DNA of 64,000 nucleotides from Symbiodinium natans (taxonomy: Eukaryota > Sar > Dinophyceae > Suessiales > Symbiodiniaceae), in contig CAJNDS010001535.1 in NCBI GenBank assembly GCA_905221605.1, forward strand, positions 1 to 64,000. Direction: 5' to 3'. Position 1 is the first letter of the stretch. Every line of letters starts with the position of its first letter. The notes beneath the pieces are model-generated. The model ran no database searches. It was not told where the DNA came from and saw only the letters and a program-made list of their open reading frames with translations. The position numbers and the translations under genes were made by a program. Below are positions 48,271 through 57,529 of the stretch, piece by piece.

Positions 48271-49701
48271 TCACAGGCGCTGGTGACGAAGAAACAGCTG
48301 ATCTCGCATCTGCGACAGCAAAGGTAGGGTCATCTGACATTGGCTGCATTTCTCGCAGGCACTGATGCCAGCACTGAAGCTGACATCGTCTGGCACATAC
48401 TTGGCATCTGCCATTTGCGAAAGAAAGTGCAAGGACAACTGCCACACAACACCCTTCGCACAGGCGCTGATGCTGGCATTGAAGCTGATCTCATTTGGCA
48501 CAACTCTGGTGAACGACATCTGCCCAAGCAAAGACAGGGCCGTCTGCCACTCGCTACCCTTCTCACAGGCGCTCATGCTGGCATTGAAGCTGATCCTGGT
48601 TGGAACACACCTTGATGCCGACAACTGCGACAGCAAATGCAAGGCAAGCTGCCACTCACCACTGTTCTCACAGGCGCTGATGCCAGCATTGAAGCTGATC
48701 TCATCTGGCACAACTCTTGCTGCCGGCATCTGCGAAAGCAAAAGCAAAGCCATCTGCCACTCACCAGCCTTCTCACAGGCGCTGATGCTGGCATTGAAAC
48801 TAACCGCATTTGGCAAAACTCTGGCTGTCGGCATCAGCGAAAGCAAAAGCAATGCCTTCTGCCACTCACCCCCTTTGTCGCAGGCAGTGATGCCAGCAGA
48901 AAAGCTGATCTCGTTAGGGCCCAGTCTGGCCGTCGGCATTTGCCAAAGCAAATGCAGGGCCATCTGCCACTCACCGCCTTTCTCACAGGCGCTGATGCCC
49001 GCAGAAAATGTGATCTCGTTTGGGGCAAGCCTGGCGATGGGCATCTGCGAAAGCAAGTGCAAAGCGATCTCCCACTCCCCACCTTTCTCACAGGCGCTGA
49101 TGCCGGCACTGAAGCTGCGCACGTTTGGCACAAGCCTGGTCGTCGGCATCTGCGAAAGCAAATGTAATGCCATCTGCCATTCACCGGCTTTCTCACAAGC
49201 GCTGATGCCCGCATTGAAACTGATTTCGTTTGGCACAAGTCGGGCCTTCGGCATCTGCGACAGCAACTGCAAGGCCCTCTGCCATTCACCACCTTTCTCA
49301 CACGAGCTGATGGCAGAACTGAAACTGAACACGTCCGGAGAGATCCTCATGGCTGGCATCTGTGACAACAAATGCAGGGCCACCTGCCACACACCACCCT
49401 TCTCACAGGCGCTAATGCTGGCATTGAAGCTGACCTCGTTTGGCACAACTGTGGCCATGGGCATCAGCGAAAGAAGATGAAGTCCCATCTGCCATTGCCC
49501 ACCCTTTTCGCAAGCGGTGATGGCGGCACTGAAGCTGTAGACGTTTGGCACTGTCCCTGACGCTAGGACATCTGCCAGTAATTGGACTCCAGCTTGCCAC
49601 CGGGTGGCTCTTGCGCAGGCAATGATGGCCTGGGCACAACTTTTGGCGTCCCCTTCCTGTCGCACCGTCCGTACCCGCTCCCCGACACAAGCCTGTTCCA
49701 T
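48271..49701 (-). CDS. Pentatricopeptide repeat protein, P-type (gene B)
   Basis: 476 aa from the ATG at 49701 (MEQACVGER, matching the start of gene E; a GTG one codon upstream is not used). A short N-terminal region contains AQAIIACARATRWQAG, a degenerate first repeat; eleven full 35-residue PPR motifs and a partial one follow, then the family tail MRDQLFLRHQRL. Residues 5/35 read S/N, N/D, S/N, N/N, S/N, S/N, S/N, N/D, N/T, N/N, N/D, suggesting A-U-A-C-A-A-A-U-?-C-U as RNA target (inference from the PPR code). Expected to bind single-stranded RNA, typically organellar. Minus strand like the four downstream-numbered paralogues. Confidence 0.85.
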   Translation of the reverse strand: MEQACVGERVRTVRQEGDAKSCAQAIIACARATRWQAGVQLLADVLASGTVPNVYSFSAAITACEKGGQWQMGLHLLSLMPMATVVPNEVSFNASISACEKGGVWQVALHLLSQMPAMRISPDVFSFSSAISSCEKGGEWQRALQLLSQMPKARLVPNEISFNAGISACEKAGEWQMALHLLSQMPTTRLVPNVRSFSAGISACEKGGEWEIALHLLSQMPIARLAPNEITFSAGISACEKGGEWQMALHLLWQMPTARLGPNEISFSAGITACDKGGEWQKALLLLSLMPTARVLPNAVSFNASISACEKAGEWQMALLLLSQMPAARVVPDEISFNAGISACENSGEWQLALHLLSQLSASRCVPTRISFNASMSACEKGSEWQTALSLLGQMSFTRVVPNEISFNASISACAKGVVWQLSLHFLSQMADAKYVPDDVSFSAGISACEKCSQCQMTLPLLSQMRDQLFLRHQRL

Positions 49702-50366
49702 CACGGTGCAGCATGGAGCCTGGTTCGAGTGCCTCCATCAGCAAGGTCTCCCGAGAGAGGGGGCCTTGTGCTTCTCAGACGGGGACTCTTCACAGCACGG
49801 GGTTCCCTAAACCCCAAACCCTAAACCCTAAACCCTAAAACCTAACTGGGCAGGCGGATTCTGTATGATCTGAGGGTCAAGTTCGTAGTCCGAACGCATG
49901 GCCATGTTTCTGTGTCGAGTCGGCGCATTCACTGTCCTGTACAAAGGCAAGAAGCTATATTGATATAGATACGGTATATGAAGCTTAACCTGACAAGGAT
50001 CAGGAGAATGGTGTTCAGGGCTTGTGTGATAGCAATCGGGGGTCAGCTCAGTAGAGGTCAAGCACCCCCTATCAGGTAACCACATCTGTGCCAACAAGAA
50101 GGCCACACTGTGGGATGCTAAACCCTAAGCCCTAAGCCCGAAACCCTAAACCCTAAACCCTAAACTGCATCTTGGCATGCTGGTTTCTTTCTCACCGCAG
50201 ACCCTTCGCCGCCGGTTGCGATCTGCCAGGGCTTGAACTTTTTAGGCTTGCTACTTAGGGCTTCGTGCCTGGCAAGAGGCGTAGCGCTCCGATGTCTAGC
50301 AACCTCCAGCAGCAAGCAAGCAGATCCAACCTCAGAAGTGGCGCTGAAGATTATCTGCTTGGAGGT
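49702..50366. other. 5' flank of PPR gene B
   Basis: A 5' module shared with genes C, E and F is recognisable at 49707-49750 and 49860-50040 (GTGTCGAG.CGGCGCATTCACT, GATATAGAT, GAAGCTTAA). CCCTAAA runs lie at 49810-49845 and 50120-50165, and the module CATCTTGG.ATGCTGG at 50167-50236 recurs at 54788, 54987, 60174 and 62284. Confidence 0.55.
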
Positions 50367-50512
50367 TCAGGGTTTAGGGTTTAGGGTTTAGGGTTTAGGG
50401 TATAGGGTTTAGGGTTTAGGGTTTAGGGTTTGGGTTGGGGGTAAACCCAATTGTTATAAGTGTAGCTATAGCTGACCTATACGCCCCTTAAGTGCTGTAC
50501 CCTAACTGGGTA
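50357..50512. mobile_element. MITE-like element, family 1 (copy f) invaded by TTTAGGG array
   Basis: Left terminus CTTGGAGGTTCAGGG at 50358 runs directly into a TTTAGGG array (50370-50436). The body then resumes as AACCCAATTGTTATAAGTG and GTAGCTATAGC, words of the intact family; the right end is lost. Confidence 0.55.
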
Positions 50513-50522
50513 GGGTTGGGAA

Positions 50523-50541
50523 GGGGGGGGGGGGGGGGGGC
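50523..50541 (+). repeat. Poly-G run
   Basis: About 18 consecutive G. Confidence 0.9.
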
Positions 50542-50973
50542 AAATACCCAAACATGAGTTGGTAAGTCAGCCACGAGGCTGTAGGAAAAGAGAAAGCCCA
50601 GCCCCCAAAAACCGAAACCCCAAAAGCCGAATCAGGAATGAAGCCAGAGAAAACACTGAATCCTATAGCTCTCCGGATGCCAAACTCGCCCTAAACCTTG
50701 CTGCAATCGGAAGGGAGGCAAACTCCGGAAAACTGAACAAGCACAATTAAAGCTCCTCAACTCCAAACACTAAACCTCTAAACCCTAAACCCCTAACCCT
50801 TAAAGCCTTGGGCTCTGAACCCCTAAAACTTTCGACCTCTCGGCATGTGCTGTACACCCCAAAAACCCCAAAGCCCTGACCACCGACGATGTGTTTAGGG
50901 AGTGTTCAGGGGTTTAGGGTAGTGTTCAGGGCTCAGGGCGCAGGGCTCAGGGCGAAGGGCTCAGGAAATTTGG

Positions 50974-51147
50974 GTTTAGGGGGTTTAGGGGGTTTAGGGG
51001 GTTTAGGGGGTTTAGGGGGTTTAGGGGGTTTAGGGGGTTTAGGGGGTTTAGGGGGTTTAGGGGGTTTAGGGGGTTTAGGGGGTTTAGGGGGGTTTAGGAG
51101 GTTTAGGGGGTTTAGGGGGTTTAGGGGGTTTAGGGGGTTTAGGGGGG
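50974..51147 (+). repeat. Telomere-like array, 9-bp variant TTTAGGGGG
   Basis: About 18 near-perfect 9-bp units. The frame translates as a Gly-Gly-Leu/Phe repeat, which is not a gene. Confidence 0.96.
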
Positions 51148-51536
51148 TGTTTTTGTTTGGTACTTTTTCTTCCATTTTTGGGTATCTTTTGTGTTTGTCG
51201 ATTCTCTTGCTTGTCCCTAGAAAAAAACCTTCATGTTGGACGAATTTCCTGTCATTTCCCCGAGGTTTTCGTTGGTTCTTCCTAGGAAAAACCTACTTTC
51301 GTTTCATGTTGGACGAAGCGTTAGTTTTCCTAGGAAAAAACCCTCTTTTCCTTACTCCAGAATAGGGAATATATGGATCATCCTATTAAGGACTGTTAGT
51401 AAAAATTAAGCGGAAACATCCCAAGTTTAGGCCTAAGTCCACCCTCTCCAGATGATCGGTGTAAACTTCTTGAGGCAGCTGACCAGCCTGAAGCCTCTCG
51501 TGTCCGCATATCTTTGCAAACCCTAGACCCACCCGA
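51148..51536. other. Non-genic, with a paired TTCATGTTGGACGAA repeat
   Basis: TTCATGTTGGACGAA occurs twice (about 51230 and 51304), each beside CCTAGGAAAAA.CC words. No gene recognised. Confidence 0.5.
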
Positions 51537-51770
51537 GGTTTAGGGTTTAGGGTTTAGGTTTAGGGTCTAGGGTCTAGGGTCTAGGGTCTAGGGTCTAGGG
51601 TCTAGGGTCTAGGGTTTCGGGTTTAGGGTTTAGGGTTTAGGGTTTAGGGTTTAGGGTTTAGGGTTCTGGACCCTGACCTTAGACCCTAGACCCTAGACCC
51701 TAGACCCTAGGCCCTGGACCCTGGACCCTAGACCCTACAGACCCTAGACCCTAGACCCTGAACCTGAGGC
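51537..51770. repeat. Telomere-like array with TCTAGGG variant, then inverted CCCTAGA
   Basis: 51537-51665 is TTTAGGG/TCTAGGG on +; 51675-51770 is CCCTAGA, i.e. the same variant inverted, so the two halves form a large inverted repeat. Confidence 0.92.
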
Positions 51771-52336
51771 CTGCAACCTCAACTCTGATCCCAAGTGAAA
51801 AGCTCTCAATCCTCTGCCAGGGCACAGGGGACGAGCGAGGCAGGGCGGACTCCGAAAGGCACGCAGTTCTTCGGAGACTCTCCTCAACATTCAGGCGTTT
51901 ATTTTCAGGGTTTAGGGTTAGGGTTTTGGGAGGTCCAGGATCTATAGCTTATATTAGAGGGTTGGCAGGTTGGCACAGTTTAGGATTGAGGGTTTGGGGG
52001 TTTAGATTCAGGATCCGGGTTGAGGGCTTAGAAAGGTGTGTGTGAGGTGGCACTTATCATTGGAAGTGGGCGGCATACCGTGCTCGTAGCGAAATGACCC
52101 CCACGCCAGCTACCTGAATGCCCTAACACCCCGAATGCCCTGACTTCCTACACCCCACTAGTCTAGAGGATCCACCTGCCTGAGCCTTAAAGGACGCTAA
52201 GGGTGTAGTGTTTCGGGGCACCTTTCAAGAGGGACCCAGACCCGCGCCAAGTGTCCTCTGCTGAAGAAGCTGAAGCCATGGCGACACACGCCGAGCTCCG
52301 CAAGGCGGGCTGAACGTTGCTCGGGATGCCATGATC
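51771..52336. other. 3' flank of PPR gene C
   Basis: Unique DNA; the shared 3' module (GAAGCTGAAGCCATGGCGACA) lies at about 52268-52336. No other gene recognised. Confidence 0.5.
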
Positions 52337-53872
52337 TCACAGGCAGTGGTGCCGACAAAAAAACTGCTCCCGCAGATGCGACATCAAGCGCAGGACCATT
52401 TGCCGCTCACCACCTTTCTCGCAGGCACTGATGCCGGCAGAAAACGTGATTTGGTTGGGCACGTGCCTCGCACTCGGCATTTGTGATAAGAGATGCAGAG
52501 CCATCTGCCATTTCCCACCTTCCTCGCAAGCACTAATGACGGCATTAAAGCTGATTTCGTTTGGCACAAGTCGCGTACTCGGCATCTGGGAAAGCAAGTG
52601 CAGGGCCATTTGCCACGCACCGCCTTTCTCACAGGCGCTCATGCCGGCGTTTAAGCTGATCACATCTGGCACAACGCTGGCCATCTGCATCTGCGAAAGC
52701 AAACACAAAGCCTTCTGCCACTCGCCACCTTTCTCACAGGCGCTGATGCCAGCACTGAAGCTGCACACGTTTGGCAAAAGCTTGATCGTCGGCATGTGCA
52801 AAAGCAAAAGCAGGGCCATTTGCCAGTCGCAACCTTTCTCACAAGCGCTGATGCCAGCACTAAAGCTGACCTCGTTTGGCCAAAGCCGGGCAGTCGGCAT
52901 GTCCGACAGCAAATGCAGGGCCATCTGCCACTCACCAGCTTTCTCACAAGCGCTGATGCCGGCATTAAAGCTGATCTCGTTTGGGACAAGTCGTGCAGTC
53001 TGCATGTCCGAAATCAAATGCAGGGCTATCTGCCACTCGCCGCCTTTCTCACAGGCGCTAATGCCGGCATTGAAGCTAATCTCGTTTGGCGCAACTCTGG
53101 CCGTTGGCATCTGCCACAGCAACGCCAGCGCCATCTGCCACTCTCCAGCTTTCTCACAGGCGCTGATGCCAGCACTGAAGCTGCGAACGTTTGGCGAAAG
53201 CCTGGCCCGCGGCATTTGCGAAAGCAAACGCAAGGCCATCTGCCATTCCCCACCTTTCTCACAAGCGCTGATGCCGGCGTTGAAGGTGATTTCGTTTGGC
53301 ACAAGTCGAGCCGTCGGCATCTGCGACAGCAACTGCAGCGCCATCTGCCACTCACCACCTTTCTCACAGGCGCTGATAGCGGCAGAACAGGTGATCTCGT
53401 TTGGCGCAACTCTGGCCGCCAACATCTGCAACAGCAAGTGCAGGGCCATCTGCCACTCACCACCTTTTTCACAGGCGCTGATGCCAGCACTGAAGCTGCG
53501 AACGTTTGGCGAAAGCCTGGCCCTCGGCATTTGCGAAATCAAAACTAGGGCCATCTGCCACTCACCACCTTTCTCACAAGCGCTGATCCCGGCGTTGAAG
53601 CTGACCTCGTTTGGCACAACTGTGGCCTTGGGCATCAGCACAAGAAAATAAAGTCCCATCTGCCACTGACGACCCTTCTCGCAAGCTGTGATGGCGGCAC
53701 TGAAGCTGTAGACATCTGGCAATATCCCCGATGCTAGGATATCTACCAGTATTCGGACTCCAGCCTGCCACTCTGTGGCTCTTGCACAGGCAACGATGGC
53801 CTGGGCTGGCGTGCCCTTTCGTGGCAGCGTTGGCACTCTCCGACACAAGCCCGCTCCATTAGCGTGCAGCAT
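52337..53872 (-). CDS. Pentatricopeptide repeat protein, P-type (gene C)
   Basis: 511 aa from the ATG at 53872. The start lies upstream of the gene E-type start because a 4-nt difference (GAGAG-TGCC versus GAGAGCGGCTGCC) changes the frame of the N-terminus. A degenerate first repeat (AQAIVACARATEWQAG) and 12 full PPR motifs plus a partial one follow, ending with the family tail LREQFFCRHHCL. Residues 5/35 read S/N, N/N, S/N, S/N, N/N, S/N, N/N, N/N, S/N, S/D, N/N, N/N, suggesting A-C-A-A-C-A-C-C-A-G-C-C. No clear transit peptide. Expected role: sequence-specific RNA binding. Confidence 0.87.
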   Translation of the reverse strand: MLHANGAGLCRRVPTLPRKGTPAQAIVACARATEWQAGVRILVDILASGILPDVYSFSAAITACEKGRQWQMGLYFLVLMPKATVVPNEVSFNAGISACEKGGEWQMALVLISQMPRARLSPNVRSFSAGISACEKGGEWQMALHLLLQMLAARVAPNEITCSAAISACEKGGEWQMALQLLSQMPTARLVPNEITFNAGISACEKGGEWQMALRLLSQMPRARLSPNVRSFSAGISACEKAGEWQMALALLWQMPTARVAPNEISFNAGISACEKGGEWQIALHLISDMQTARLVPNEISFNAGISACEKAGEWQMALHLLSDMPTARLWPNEVSFSAGISACEKGCDWQMALLLLLHMPTIKLLPNVCSFSAGISACEKGGEWQKALCLLSQMQMASVVPDVISLNAGMSACEKGGAWQMALHLLSQMPSTRLVPNEISFNAVISACEEGGKWQMALHLLSQMPSARHVPNQITFSAGISACEKGGERQMVLRLMSHLREQFFCRHHCL

Positions 53873-55560
53873 TGAAACTGGTTCATCAGCAACCCTAAAC
53901 CCTAAACCCTAAGCCCTAAACCCTAAACCCTAAACCGCAAGCCCTAAGCCCTAAGCCCTAAACCCTAAGGTCTTCCGAGAGAGGGCCTTGTGCTTCGCGG
54001 ACAGGGACTCGCATCAGCGCGGGCTTGAATTGGCAGATCGGAGGCCACGTTGGCGATCCGAAGGATTTCAGCTTGCTAGAGGATGGCTGCGTGGTACGCT
54101 GTGATTCAACTTCGTTCACAGGGTTAGGGTGTCTAGGGTTTATAGGTTTTATAGGTTCTAGAGGGTTTAGAGGGTTAATTAGGGTCATTTTAGCTCGAAG
54201 GTTTCAGGCTCCAGGGTCTTAAAAACCTTGTTTTTGTCAAGGTGACAAGGTCCAAACATGGATTAAAGGGTTTAGGGTTTAGGGTTTACGGTTTAAGGTT
54301 TAGGGAACAGGTTTGGTAGGATCATTGCGTCGAACAAAAGGTTCGGTCCTGCGTCGAGGCGGTGCATTCAGAATTCACTCCCCCTACAGAGCACATACAT
54401 TTGCTACACGTGTGTGTAGCTCTGAGATGGTGTGAAGCTTAAGCAAATCAGGGTGATGGTGTTCGGGGTCAACTTTGCTCACAGGGTCAGGGTGTATAGG
54501 GTTTATAGGGTTTATAGGGTTTATAGGGTTTATAGGGTTTATAGGGTTTACAGGGTTTATAGGTTCTAAAGGGTTTAGAGCGTTAGGGTCATTTAAACTC
54601 GAAGGTTTCGGGGTTTCTGTTTTCAGAAAAGGGTAAGTACCCCCTCATCCCTAAACAAGAAAGCAACACTGAGGGATCCTCGCGTTAACTAAGTCCAAAC
54701 CCTAAACCCTAAAACCTTAAACCCTAAACCCTAAACCCTAAACCCTAAACCCGAAACCCTAAACCCGAAACCCTAAACCCTAAACCCTAAACCGCATCTT
54801 GGGATGCTGGGTTGTCTTTCTTACCGCAGACCCCTCGCCGCCGGTTGCAATCGCCAGGGCTTCGAGGCGTACTTGGTCCACTTACAACCTACTTAGAGGA
54901 CTTCGGGGAGTTAGGGGGCTTATTAGACGTGCAGATATGATTGGGCCCTAAACCCTAAACCCTAAACCCTAAACCCTAAACCCTAAACCGCATCTTGGGA
55001 TGCTGGGTTGTCTTTCTCACCGCAGACCCCTCGCCGCCGGTTGCAATCTGCCAGGGTTTCGACTTGGTCCACTTACAACCTGAAGGGTTTGGTGTTTAGG
55101 GTTTAGGGTTTGGGGTTTGGGGCTTAGGGTTTAGGACTTAGAGGACTTCGGGGAATTAGGGGGCTTACTAGAAGTGCAGGTATGATTGGGGTTAGAAGTA
55201 ACCTGGACCTCCAAAAGGGCTCCGGGGCCTTATTGCTGTCCTACGACGACCTCCACCAGCCATCGGAAAGCAAGCACTAACCTCTCAGAAGCAGCCCTGA
55301 AGGTCATTGGGGGGGGCAGCCTGCAATTTAGTAGCACTTACCCTCTTAAGCTGGTAGGTTCTCCATGAAGCTGTAGGAGAATGGGAGGTCCAACCCTAAA
55401 CCCTAAACCCCAAACGCCTAATCGAAACACTGAATCCTAGCACTATGGACACCAAACTCGTGGACTTTAAGCCCCAAACCTTACACCCAACTCCCTGCAG
55501 TCGACAGAGAGACCCCCCAAAAATGAAACATCTAAACCCGGACACCCTAAACCCCTAAGT
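53873..55560. other. 5' flank of PPR gene C and telomere-like tracts
   Basis: CCCTAAA at 53888-53970; the shared 5' module at about 54345-54470; a 9-bp TTTATAGGG array at 54487-54562 (same motif near 54130 and 26325); CCCTAAA at 54696-54794 and 54944-54987; two copies of the CATCTTGGGATGCTGGGTTG module (54788 and 54987), about 200 bp apart. No gene recognised. Confidence 0.6.
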
Positions 55561-57042
55561 ATGTAGGACATTTATGCTCTATTTGGTCTGGGGCTTTCTG
55601 TACCATGGAGACGCCAGACCAGGATTTTGTGTTTTTTTTACCTTTTGAAAATGTTGAACTGTTCTTGTATGTTTAGTGAAGATGTTTTCATGTTTCGTTT
55701 TTAAACTTATTTTGTTCAAATTTGTTGAAGGTTTTTGAGTTGTTGGAAGGTTTTTGTGATGCTTTGAAGGTGTCTTAAATTTGTAAAACTTCTATAGGCT
55801 TCCTGAATTTTAAAACAATTGCAAGACTTTGTATTGTTGCTTTTGAATCCCAAAGGGCTGCTGCAAATTGTTGAACAAATGAAAGCCTTAGTATCCTTAA
55901 CATGTTGGACAGACATTCAATATTTGCCCAGGCCTCCCTTAAGCTTGGAAAAATTTTGTAAACCCTGAGAAAACTAAACTACTTTCAAGATTTGAAGGAT
56001 GTTAAGGCATTTAATCTTTTCAAGGACTTTTGAGTTGATTTTTTGTCAAAGCTTGAAAAGGTTGTTGTGTTTTTTTTGGCAAACGCCTTTCAAAACCCAC
56101 AATGTTTGGAAAATAAATCAAGATTCTCAGGGCTTTTAAGGACTTTGGAGATGTTAAAGTGTTGATAATGGTCCGGAGGCCCTGAGATCCCGGGCCCCCT
56201 TTTACTTTGTTTAAGATCTTTGAAGTTCTGAAAATCGCGAAAAAACACATTGAAAACAGCTTCCAAGGTTTTAAGGGTTTTTAAGGCTGTTAAGACTCTG
56301 GAAGGGTTTTTCGATCTTTCAATTTTGAATGGTTTTTTCCAGCTTCAAACAATGTTCAGCCTCAAACCCGTTAAGCTTTGAAAACAAAAATAAGGATCTT
56401 ACAGTAACCTCTAGAAAGTTGGAACCTTGTCTAAAGCTGATTATTAGAGTACCTTTTGGGGTATGGGGATAAGGATGTTCCAACTTTTGGCGTTTTCTGC
56501 AAGATTTTAAAGATTTCGAACATCTGAGAGAGCCCGGGCGGCCCTGGGACACCGGACCCCCTTTGAGTTGAAATCTTCACAAAAATCCTTCGAAAGAAGC
56601 CAAGATTTTCAGGAGCTTAAGGCTTTAAAGGTTTGTTTTCAAATTCTCAGAACTTTAAAGAATTGTTTTTAATGTAACAAAGTTCAAAGCCTTGACATCC
56701 TGATCCGTAGCATGTTGAAAACATATGTTCAAAACCTCAAGGGTTTTAAGGTTCTTCACGAATTATGCAATATTTGAAAGGGTCTGTGAGGCCCTAGGAC
56801 CCCGGGCCCCGTTTAAAGAACCTTCCAAATCCTGAAAGACCTGTAAGATTTTCAGTATTTACAAGATGCTGAGGATCCTAAGGCTTTTGCAATTGTGAAA
56901 GGACTTTTCAAAACAAGAACATTTAGATGGTTTTGTTTTTGTAAATTATAAAAGCCTTACAATGCTTAATGTGAGAAATCAAGATTTTAAGGATTTCAAA
57001 CCTATTATGAAAACAAAGTAAAAGGGTCCGGGAGGACCCGGT
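55561..57042. other. AT-rich low-complexity block with GGCCC punctuation
   Basis: About 1.5 kb unlike its surroundings: AT-rich, full of TTTGAAGG/TTTTAAGG/CAAAAC words, free of CCCTAAA, and punctuated by GC-rich motifs of the type GGCCCTGGGACCCCGGGCCCC at about 56171-56201, 56531-56563, 56781-56813 and 57023-57042. Open frames are short and low complexity. Origin unknown. Confidence 0.6.
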
Positions 57043-57211
57043 GTTTAAGGTTTAGGGTTTAGGGCTTAGGGTTGAGGATTTAGGGCTTAGGGCTTAGGAT
57101 TTAGGGTTTAGGGTTTAGGGCATCACGAAACCTGTAATTCCTATGAAGGCGGGCTGAAGGTGCTTAGGGTTTTACAGCTGATCTCCCAGGCATGTGGGAA
57201 CGTTTGGGGGG
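57043..57211 (+). repeat. Degenerate TTTAGGG tract
   Basis: TTTAGGG/CTTAGGG words at 57043-57121, then about 90 bp of unique DNA. Confidence 0.8.
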
Positions 57212-57529
57212 TTTGGGGTTTAGGGTTTAGGTTTAGGGCTTAGGGCTTAGGGCTTAGGGTTTAGGGTTTAGGGTTTAGGGTTTAGGGTTTAGGGTTTAGG
57301 GTTTAGGGTAGGGTTTAGGGTTTAGGGTTTAGGGTTTAGGGTTTAGGGTTTAGGGTTTAGGGTTTAGGGTTTTTAGGGTTTAGGGTTTAGGGTTTAGGGT
57401 TTAGGGTTTAGGGTTTAGGGTTTAGGGTTTAGGGTTTAGGGTTTAGGGTTTAGGGTTTAGGGTTTAGGGTTTAGGGTTTAGGGTTTAGGGTTTAGGGTTT
57501 AGGGTTTAGGGTTTAGGGTTTAGGGTTTA
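57212..57529 (+). repeat. Long telomere-like array TTTAGGG abutting PPR gene D
   Basis: About 318 bp, nearly perfect 7-bp units with one GTAGGG slip and one TTTTTAGGG unit. The right end touches the 3' end of PPR gene D and supplies its last codons and stop. Confidence 0.96.

Noticed and set aside
48365-49480. Long plus-strand frames over the PPR genes (also 52431-53651, 57640-58773, 60673-61689, 62766-63362)
   Set aside because: Antisense shadows of periodic PPR repeats; the periodic codon pattern keeps the opposite strand open.
50889-51365. 158-codon Gly-Gly-Leu protein
   Set aside because: Translation of the TTTAGGGGG array.
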